From Reclinomonas americana ATCC 50394 (Eukaryota > Jakobida > Jakobea > Jakobida), in contig PS015101.1 in NCBI GenBank assembly GCA_048213135.1, positions 89,456 through 124,712 on the forward strand: DNA of 35,257 nt, given 5' to 3'. A program made the position numbers and the translations under genes. A model generated the notes under the pieces. The model saw only the letters and a list, made by a program, of their open reading frames with translations, did no database searches and was not told where the DNA came from. This document shows, in pieces, positions 22,551 to 31,113 of this stretch; position 1 is the stretch's first letter, and every line of letters starts with the position of its first letter.

Positions 22551-22634
22551 NNNNNNNNNNNNNNNNNNNNNNNNNNNNNNNNNNNNNNNNNNNNNNNNNN
22601 NNNNNNNNNNNNNNNNNNNNNNNNNNNNNNNNNN
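22551..22634. other. Assembly gap (84 N) at the 5' end of the TADA3 gene
   Basis: N run immediately before an Ala/Pro-rich coding exon. The TADA3 start codon is inside or left of it. Confidence 0.99.
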
Positions 22635-25600
22635 GCGGCAAAGGCGCCACCGCCTCCGCCGCCACCACCAGCAGCAGCGCCGCCAGCCGCCTCTGCAGCT
22701 GCTGCAGGAGGTGCGAGTTGTCTCCGCTGTGTCTGCATGTCGATTGTCGCTCTTCTTCCTCATTGCGTTGGTGCACAGGTGGTGGTGGTGTGGTGCCGCA
22801 GACAGTCGTCACGGCAGTGTTGCGTGACGTTGGACTCGAAACGAAGCCACCATATGTGGTTCGTGTGGATGTATACACATTCTTACATCATCAGTTCCTC
22901 ATTGCATCTCTCGTGTCTGCAGTCGACCGGCAGCTACCGCATGAATGACACGTACCTGGCGGTGATTGACGACATTGCGAATGCCATGGCGGAAGGTGCG
23001 ACGGTGGCATGTGCATGATATATAAGTGTGTGTGTTGCGCGCAACTGACGAGTGACGACAAACTGCAGGGAGGAGCAGCATTACGGTGACCGCCGATCGG
23101 TTAGAGGCCATACGGGAATGCTTGCAGGGTTTTATGTTGAAGGACAAGGACTCGCTGGCCAACTGCACGGCGTTGGTGAGTCGATCCGTCGCGGTGACGG
23201 TTGTTGTCGCTGTTGCTTACTCGTTACATCCATCATCAGGCACCCAAATTGCGCGAGAGTCTACAGCGGCACAATGTGAATTGTGAGTCGATTCTCTTGT
23301 GTGCACTATTGCGTGACCGCAAGAGCTCACCTTTTGCCTCTGCGTGACAGCTTTCGCCGCTCCACTCTCCGAAGGGAGCCCATCATCGCATGCCGAGGCC
23401 GGTGAAAGAAGGAGAAGACCACGACTGGAGGTGGCGTGCGCCGCACAGCTCAACTGCCTGATCCCTCGATGTTAGTCTCACTCCCGACTCGCACAGCACA
23501 TTCCAATCGACGGTACTCCTGGTCCCGGTCGGCGACAACGCAGTCCGCTGGAGCGTGGTGCGTATGCGCAGATGCACAAGGGCACTGGAATGTACTCGCC
23601 GTATCCCGATGGTGAGTGCGCACTGGTCGCCGGGCACTGTGCCTGCATGCAGAGTACTCACACACTTGTGCGTCACAGAGAAAGGCGCCGCCCGTCGCAA
23701 GTTGCGAAGACCTCACTGCTGCTGCCAGCTCGTTTTAATAGAGTGAATCTGACAAGGTTCTTCGCAACGATGCAGGAAGGATGATGGCGCTGGTGAAGGT
23801 GCAAATGGCAAGCCGGCGAGGAAAGGTGGTCAACGGAGGAGAAAGCGCGACCGCAATGGGTTTGTTATCGTCTTTCGTTGTTAAATCTCCTCTCCGTCGC
23901 CTGTGCATCTCATCCTCGCGAATCGCAGTGACGAAATTCCCGGAACCGAGGGTCACGGCAGTAGTGGCGACGAGGATTCGGCGTCCATGGCGTCGTACAC
24001 TGTTGCGCAGTGATGCTGGGCGAGCCATTGCATGTCTATATCGCCCGTCTCACACATCTCCGCCTTCTGGGGTGCAGGAGGGAGGCGATGACTGGGCGGC
24101 AACGACTCCGGTTGAGGGCGATGGCAGTGCGCAGCCACGTCGTCCGGGCGCGAAGCCACCAGTGTCTGGCTCGGCTGTTCCATCTCCCCGTCACGCTGGG
24201 CAGTCGTGGAGCGACGCTCCAGAGGTTTGTCGTGGTGTCGCCGGGTAGTGAGCGAGCTATTGGCGCGACCTCACGTGCATCGCAGCCAATGGCACTGGAC
24301 GGCGCTGGAGTCGGTGGTGGGTCGCCGCAAAAGGGAACCAAAAAGGCTGGATCGAAGAAGACGGGCAGCGCTGCTGCGAACTCGGCCAAGACCGGCCGCG
24401 GAAAGGGAGCCACATCGAGTGGTTCCAGCGCCACGCCGCTGCCTGAGGCACCGCCCGAGAGTGGCTGCATGGGGCAGGGGTTCGGTGTGAAGAACGGCGA
24501 GTTGTGGACAGAGATGCAGGACTTTTTCGTGCCGTCTCACGTGCTCGACCCGAACGAGCTGACGTACAAGGTTTGATTGAGTGGTGTTTGAGTGGTGGTA
24601 TCGAGATACTAAAACACAAGTCCACGCACACAGCCCGTACAAGACGAATCACTCTTCCAGATACCACCACTGGGTCGGCCGTATGCGGAAAAATGGCACG
24701 ATGATGATGCACGCGGGCTCGATGCCAGCATGTTTGACGACGATGATCCGAGTTACATGCCGCGTGGCTCGTCCACTCGTGGTGGCGTCGGACGCATGTC
24801 GGACTACAACACTCCAGGTTGCGTATCTGGCGGATTGTAGAGAGGAAGTACCTGCCAGTGCTGACATGCAGACACTGTACACAGCGGCGCGAAAGCGACG
24901 GACGGCAGCGGCATCGGCGTATGGCGCCTACACGCCGTCAACTCCTGTTCCCTTGTCGACTCATCGTTGCGTTTCTGTGTGCGCGCATACATGGCTGCGA
25001 GGATATGTGTGAGTGAGTACTCACTGGTTTCCTTCCCCGACAAGCAGCAAGTACTCCATTCGAGGCTGAGCCGATTGAAGTCGAGTCGGAGGCATTTACC
25101 GCCGGTGGCGACGGTTCGCTCAAGTTCCTGAACGAGACGCAGTTGGACCCCGACGAAGTGGGCTTTGCATTGTCGGGACCCGCTTTGGCGAAGCGGTGCG
25201 TGCGCGCTCTCCCTCTCTCTCTGCTCCATTCTCGCTGCCGTTGTGCTCACTTCATGTGGTGCAGGTTACTTGGCGCACTGGTGAACACGCCGATGAACGA
25301 CAAGCTGCATGCTCAGTTCCGCGCGGTGCCCTTTGAGGTGCCCAAGGGAAGTGAGAGGGCGGGTGGCGAAGCCGGCGCTGGCGCTTCGTCTGCATCGTCT
25401 GCGTCGGGTGCAGGTGGTGCGGCCGGGGACGGCAGCAGTGATGGCGCTGGTGGCGATGTGGAGATGAAGGAGGGCGAGAGCCAGCAATCGGCGGCGGCGG
25501 CGGCAGCAGCAGGCGCTGCGGCTGGAGGTCCGCAGGTGGATCCCGTGTTGTTGTCATTCGAGGCCGACGGCTACGTCTTTGTACAAGAGGCGGCGCCGGC

Positions 25601-27698
25601 GATCCTCGTCAAATCCGGTGCAGCTGGTGATGCGGCCGGCAAGACAGACGGCAGCGGCAACGTCTCTGGGTCCACTGGCACACAACCGCTCGGCGTGTCA
25701 TCCTTCTTCCCGGCGTCGTCAGCGTCGTCGGCGGTGTCTGGTCTCGTGGCCGCCACCGCTGCGGATGAGGGGGGTGCGGTGGCGGCGGGGGCTGGAGGCA
25801 GTGGGTCTGCACTGACAATGTCGGCGGCCACTGGCTCCACCTCTACCACCACCACCACCACTACCACCACCACAACCACAACGGCATCCGCCGCCGCGGC
25901 AAACAGTGCGTCGGCGGCGGCGGCGGCCGCAGCTGCAGCAGGCGGAAGTGGCAGCGGACTGGCGCCTCCTCATGCCACCTCCTACAATTACCACCCGGCG
26001 GTGCTGAGTTCACTCGAACACCGCGTCACGCACCACCTCATGACGGGGGGTGTGCTGGAGGAGAACATGACGAGTGATGAGGTGAGCAGAGGGGGAAGGG
26101 CGAATGTGGAGAAGGGGGGAAAGAAGGAGAAGGGTGGGGGGCGAAGGGTGAAGGGAAGAAGAGGGTGAACGGAGAGCGAAGGTGGAGAGGATGGGAGACA
26201 GCCGGTAAAGAGGTGTGTTTGCGTGCGCAAGTGATTGTGCAAGTGGAGTGTGTACATGTGTGTGTATGTGTGTGTGCGTGTGTGCATTTGTGTGTGTCGA
26301 GGAAGTGTGCTGCGTGTGCGTGTTTCTGTGTAAGATGAGTGTGTGCGTGTTCTGTGTGCAAGTGCGTGGAGTGTCCGTGAAGCAATCTGTGTCATTGGTG
26401 TGTGTTTTCGCGTGTGCGGAGGAGGATGCGTTCCACGTCCTGCGCTACCACTTTCTCACTCATGCATTACACGCAGCTGCGAAATGTGTTTGCCGTGCGC
26501 GAGGACGACGAAATTTGCTCCGAATTGCGCAAGTTGCAAGCACAGCTTCGTCGGCAGCAGCAGGCGAATCAGACACGTGCCGATCGCTTCCGACAACGGT
26601 TAGTGGAGGTGTTGCCACAGGAGCAGCGTCGTGAGCAACTGCTGCAACGCTTCGCCGAGTGCGAGAGCAAGTACAAGAGGAGACAGCTGGTTTGTCGGTG
26701 GTGGTGATGGAGAGCGGTGGCGAGCTGTGTGTGCGTGCGCGTGTCTCACATTTATGTGTTACACAGAAAAAGAAAAAGAAGAAGAACAAGGAGTTGGGCC
26801 GCAGCATGCGCTTCCAGGAGAGTTTGTGGAATCAGTTGGTTAACACCAACACACCCGACCCGGTGCGCATTCGTGGTGCAAGTGCGGCGTCGGCAGCGGC
26901 CGCTGGTGGTGACGAAATGTTTGCGGAACCAATGGCACCCGCTGCGGTGGCAGCCACCACTCCCGGTGGCGGGCCAGCAGCAGCGGCGGCGGCGGCGGCC
27001 AGTGGTGGCGGCAAGCCGAGCGGCAAGGCACTCCCTTCGCATCTCCTGTTGCCGCCATCGCCGGCGTCGGGTGCCATGGGTAGTGCGTTTGGTTCTTCAT
27101 CCGGCTCGCTACCCATGACACCGTCGGCGGCCTCGGGTGACATGGGNNNNNNNNNNNNNNNNNNNNNNNNNNNNNNNNNNNNNNNNNNNNNNNNNNNNNN
27201 NNNNNNNNNNNNNNNNNNNNNNNNNNNNNNNNNNNNNNNNNNNNNNNNNNNNNNNNNNNNNNNNNNNNNNNNNNNNNNNNNNNNNNNNNNNNNNNNNNNN
27301 NNNNNNNNNNNNNNNNNNNNNNNNNNNNNNNNNNNNNNNNNNNNNNNNNNNNNNNNNNNNNNNNNNNNNNNNNNNNNNNNNNNNNNNNNNNNNNNNNNNN
27401 NNNNNNNNNNNNNNNNNNNNNNNNNNNNNNNNNNNNNNNNNNNNNNNNNNNNNNNNNNNNNNNNNNNNNNNNNNNNNNNNNNNNNNNNNNNNNNNNNNNN
27501 NNNNNNNNNNNNNNNNNNNNNNNNNNNNNNNNNNNNNNNNNNNNNNNNNNNNNNNNNNNNNNNNNNNNNNNNNNNNNNNNNNNNNNNNNNNNNNNNNNNN
27601 NCTCGTCGTCGGCACTGGGCATGGAGCTGGACTTGCTGGACGGCAGCGTGGACTTGTTTGGCTCGAACGTCTACCAGGGCGACTCCTCGATGTACTAA
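22635..27698 (+). CDS. TADA3: TADA3/ADA3 homolog (SAGA-type HAT module), 5' partial
   Basis: ADA3 links GCN5 and ADA2 in SAGA/ATAC histone acetyltransferase complexes. Exons: 22635-22710, 22779-22858, 22923-22995, 23069-23175, 23240-23282, 23351-23430, 23497-23611, 23679-23700 (22 nt), 23776-23859, 23929-24001, 24078-24224, 24286-24570, 24661-24817, ~24872-24966, ~25049-25198, 25263-26080, 26477-26688, 26767-27698. Family signatures: LDPNELTYKIPPLGRPYAEKW (split by an intron), GPALAKRLLGALV, and the C-terminal ADA3 domain: HPAVLSSLEHRVTHHLMTGG, DDEICSELRKLQAQLRRQQQ, then KKKKKNKELGRSMRFQESLW. Unusually long: Ala/Ser/Gly tracts and a Thr run fill 25380-25960, and an Ala/Gly-rich tail follows the ADA3 domain with a 455-N gap, ending FGSNVYQGDSSMY at TAA 27696-27698. 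The 24817/24872 junction is out of phase in the simplest model. Confidence 0.85.
26081..26476 (+). other. Long intron with (GT)n tract inside TADA3
   Basis: This 396-bp intron starts with a purine-rich stretch (26090-26190) and continues as GT-rich sequence to about 26400, ending at 'acacgcag'. It joins MTSDE to LRNVFAVREDDE in phase 0, matching the spacing in the ADA3 domain. Confidence 0.7.
27147..27601. other. Assembly gap (455 N) in the TADA3 C-terminal tail
   Basis: N run inside the Ala/Ser/Gly-rich tail; coding resumes with ALGMELDLLDGSVDLFG. Confidence 0.99.
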
Positions 27699-27736
27699 CG
27701 GTTGGGCGAAAAAATGTATGGTCGACTTTAATTTTT

Positions 27737-29549
27737 TTAGCTCTCTTTGCAGCTGGGTGGTCTCGGCAGCCATTCTCGCTCGACCAGTACGCGCAGACAC
27801 TCGGCTGCTGCGCTCTCCTCGGCCATTCTGGCTGTACGTCCACAGCATCCCTCCTGTCCCGCCAAACACCTCCACCTCGTCATTCGGCAGCACGCACCAC
27901 GCGCGCCACTCGTGCGTCGATTCGGTGACAGCGATGCGCTCCCTGACGTACTCNNNNNNNNNNNNNNNNNNNNNNNNNNNNNNNNNNNNNNNNNNNNNNN
28001 NNNNNNNNNNNNNNNNNNNNNNNNNNNNNNNNNNNNNNNNNNNNNNNNNNNNNNNNNNNNNNNNNNNNNNNNNNNNNNNNNNNNNNNNNNNNNNNNNNNN
28101 NNNNNNNNNNNNNNNNNNNNNNNNNNNNNNNNNNNNNNNNNNNNNNNNNNNNNNNNNNNNNNNNNNNNNNNNNNNNNNNNNNNNNNNNNNNNNNNNNNNN
28201 NNNNNNNNNNGGGTGTGCGCATGTAAAAGTCGGTGGGATGCGAGGCCACAAACTCGGCCACGACCTCGCACGGATTCTTTTCGTACGACACGGCCCTGCA
28301 TGTGTTGATGAAAGTGAGCTTAGTTGGGGAGCGGCGATGGGGGAAGGGATGGATTTGAGCGCAACGGATCGTCGGCGTGAACCATCGCGGTGCCGATAAA
28401 GAACAGCAGCGAGTACAAATCGTTGAGCCACTCCTGAATGAGTAACCTGTCGGCGTCGGTCGCGTGCAAGGCGTCGCATACTTGCGACAGTTCGCCTGTG
28501 GGGGAGTGGGAAAGGGAGGACAAGCGGAGATGAGCGATGGGGCAGTCAACTCACCAATCACGGCCTCGACACTGCACAGGAGACACACGTGAGCCACAAA
28601 GATGCACGTGTCAACAAAGCAATCGCGCAGGCTCACGCAACACGTCGCCCTTGGCCTTGATCTGTGCTGAATCCTGCAGCGGCACCTCGCTGGTGATGGT
28701 AATATGATCGGCCAGCTCAATCACATCGTAGCAGAGACTCAGCGTGAGGTTGGTCACACACGAGGAGCGATAGGTGGACAGCACTGCGCCGCGGAAAAAG
28801 TCAGCGCAAAAAAGAGAAAAAAGCAAGAAGGAACACCAAATTTAGCCCGCAACAATGCGCGTCAAAGAACGGGAATGCCTGCGCATGCGCGCACAGCTGC
28901 TTAGCGCAGCGACAAAGTAGACAGGCACGTGCACGTAGCTGCTCACCTGCATGACCTTCTTCGTCAGCGCCTCTTGCAACACGGAATCTCCATATGTTTC
29001 ATCGCCTGCATGCATATGCACCAATCTGTGAGACACAACTCGCAAGCAAAAACTGATCGCGCGGGTTGCGAAGGTACATCGTTGCGCAACGATCAAACTG
29101 CCGCGTGGTCCGCTGCACCGCATAATGCAAGTGCGGCGCAATGAACACAAATCGATCAGACAAGTCCTCTGCGTGATCGTCAGTCACTTGATATGCACAT
29201 CCAGCATACACGCAGACAGAGTCGACGCACTTGCACACTTTTGCACGTGCGACTGCCGCAAGGCGGCGCGCTGCGCCGGAATGCTCTTGACAGGACGCGG
29301 TCTGCGTTGAACGCCTGCGCTGCTGCCACTGCTGCCACTGGTCACACCGCCGCCATTGTGTCCTGGAGACTTGGCGCGTGTGGGAGAGGCAGAGTGAGGG
29401 CGCGCGCGAGGGCGTTGGAAGAGCGGAGGCTGTGTGATCACACGCGCGCGCGCGCGTGAAGGAACACAGGCAAAGAGTGTGAGTGCGCATTGGTGAGCGG
29501 GTTCTGTGGAGAGTGAGCGACAAGGTACCTCACGATGTGCGTCGGTCAT
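27737..29549 (-). CDS. RNase III-domain endoribonuclease with dsRBD-like tail
   Basis: Exons on the minus strand: 29529-29549 (MTDAHRE), 29237-29369, 29091-29186, 28895-29005, 28642-28783, 28555-28571 (17 nt), 28366-28495, 28295 into the gap (28211), then 27953-27737. After a Ser/Gly and basic N-terminus, RTTRQFDRDETYGDSVL matches the RNase III signature (ERLEFLGDAVL type), keeping the Glu and the Asp of GD. LLSTYRSSCVTNLTLSLCYD matches the 'LVNN.TLA' helix, and AKGDVVEAVIGEL keeps the second Asp and Glu. All four acidic metal-binding positions are therefore present. KNPCEVVAEFVASHPTDFYM begins a dsRBD-like segment, and GRTARMAEESAAAECLRVL resembles its last helix; a frame change near 27870 between them is unresolved (intron or indel). 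One RNase III domain and no helicase suggests a class I-type enzyme, though I cannot place it. Confidence 0.7.
27954..28210. other. Assembly gap (257 N) inside the RNase III gene
   Basis: N run between DFYMRTP and EYVRERIAVTES on the minus strand, removing the centre of the dsRBD-like region. Confidence 0.99.
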
Positions 29550-29732
29550 TGTGCGCGCGTGTGGGTGAGTGAGTGTGTGTGTGTGTGAGTGGGACAGACA
29601 AGGGAATCCGGCGGTTTCCGGCAACCTGTGACAGATCGTGCGGTGTGTGAGTGAGAGAGTGTGTGCGTGTTGCTCTGTCCCTCTGCGTCTGTGTGAGTGC
29701 ATTCGTGTGTGTGTGCGCGTGTGCGTGTGAGC
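29550..29732. promoter_or_regulatory. Short divergent promoter region, GT-rich
   Basis: 183 bp separate the RNase III ATG (minus, 29549-29547) from the p31comet ATG (29733). The + strand is GT-rich (29571-29588, 29641-29660, 29700-29730). Both promoters and 5' UTRs must fit here unless non-coding exons exist elsewhere. No defined element is recognised. Confidence 0.5.
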
Positions 29733-31072
29733 ATGTGTGAGGAAATCAGTGTGAATCTGTTCAAGACCGATGCCAGTGGTGTGGTGTGCTCCACCATTGT
29801 GCACCACTTGATCAAGCACGTGCTGTATGTGCGTCAGCAGATACCATGGTGAGGCGAGCTCAAGCATGTGCGTGAGAGAGAAGAAAGATGAGATTGATTG
29901 TGTTTCGCGCCCATTTGCGCAGTCCTCTGGAGCAAGTGTGGCAGATGACTGAGCAGGTTTGCGCTCTCCGCGTCTGTCTCTGTCTGCTCTCACACTCGTT
30001 GCTCACCGCACTGGGAAGATGTCTCCGCCTGCGCCTTCATCGCTCTCCTCGTCGGCGGACGACGAAGACGAGGAGGAAGAACAAGAGAGAAGACCGCAAG
30101 GACCCTCGCTCTCGCTGTTGGAGCGCAAGTGGGTCAAGGTACACTCACTGCACTCACAGCCTCCTCCTCCTCCCCTCCCTGCTCACTCGATTGCTTGCCA
30201 GTTCGCCGAGTCCAGTCGTCGTATGATGTCGGTGCTTGATCGGAGATTGAGAAGAGTTCCTTCGCTGGTGGCCTTGGTGCTTGGCGCGTCGCCGACCACG
30301 CCCAAGGAGGTGACACTGGTGCGCTTTCATCACGGGGAGCTGGACGCAGCAGTGGATGGGAGCGATCCAACGCTGCGGAAGCACGCGGATGATTGCGGGA
30401 GACGCGTGTTGCGCACAGTGGTGCAGAGTGCGCCGTCGTTTATGCATGCTGGCTTGAGTTTCGCTCGCCTCCACTCTCCCAGCTTGTTTTCATGCGCTGA
30501 TGTAAGTGGCACAGGCAAGACCAAGATGCACGTATTGTGGTGCGATACAGAGGGAGGCGACGTCGTCGGAGAAGAAGAGGATGACGGGGTGTTGCCGAGA
30601 CCAGAGGGCTTTGAGTTGAAACTGCGCACGGCCAAGGTGCTGGTGGTGCACGTGTTCTTCCGCAACTCGTCGTTGCGTGCTTCTGCTATTATCATCGCCT
30701 GCGAGGGTGTCGCTCATGTGGAGAAACAACAGTTTCGATCCGACGTATAGCGCCTTGTCGGATCCGAGTGCACGCTCGTCGGCCTTGGTGCGCTGCCTCA
30801 AGACGCAGGTTGTGCGACGACAACGCGGCTCGCAAGCATCATCGTCCACCATACACGAGAGAGAAGACCAAGAGGAGGAGGAGGAAGACGCGGATGCCTG
30901 CTCGTCGACGTTCACTTGGTTCCAATGTCGAAGCACTCTGAGCGGACTCGGCACGTTGCCTCCGCCTCAAGAGAAGCAGCGTGCGCGTCGACTGGTCGGC
31001 AAGATGGGCTTGCGCTTCCGTGCACGAACAGAGTCGGAGAAGGGAGAAAAGGCGATGGAAGGCGATGAATAA
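29733..31072 (+). CDS. MAD2L1BP: p31comet (MAD2L1BP) homolog
   Basis: p31comet is a HORMA-like adaptor that binds closed MAD2 and delivers it to the TRIP13 ATPase, switching off the spindle checkpoint. Exons: 29733-29848, 29924-29956, 30019-30138, 30202-30671, 30706-31072. MCEEISVNLFKTDASGVVCS leads into IVHHLIKHVLYVRQQIPCPL, closely matching the family's 'LLKHIMYQRQQLPLPYEQL'. FAESSRRMMSVLDRRL then VPSLVALVLGASPTTPKEV matches 'LVPRVLILLGGNALSPKE'. The C-terminal STFTWFQCRSTLSGLG matches 'DYIWFQAPVTFKGF', the MAD2-mimicking safety-belt end. Differences are an acidic insert (DDEDEEEEQERR, plus a second acidic run near 30860-30890) and about 40 basic residues beyond the usual end. Stop TAA 31070-31072. 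Confidence 0.82.
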
Positions 31073-31113
31073 AGCGGGTGGGCGTTTTCTGAAGTGTCCT
31101 GTCTGTTTGTTGA
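31073..31113 (+). other. 41-bp spacer between tandem genes
   Basis: Only 41 bp separate the p31comet stop from the next ATG used. This is short for a promoter, so the following gene may start elsewhere or its promoter may lie inside p31comet. Confidence 0.4.

Noticed and set aside
30503-30515. Possible intron 'gtaagtggcacag' in p31comet
   Set aside because: It has a perfect-looking donor and AG but is only 13 nt, and the frame is open through it; treated as coding.
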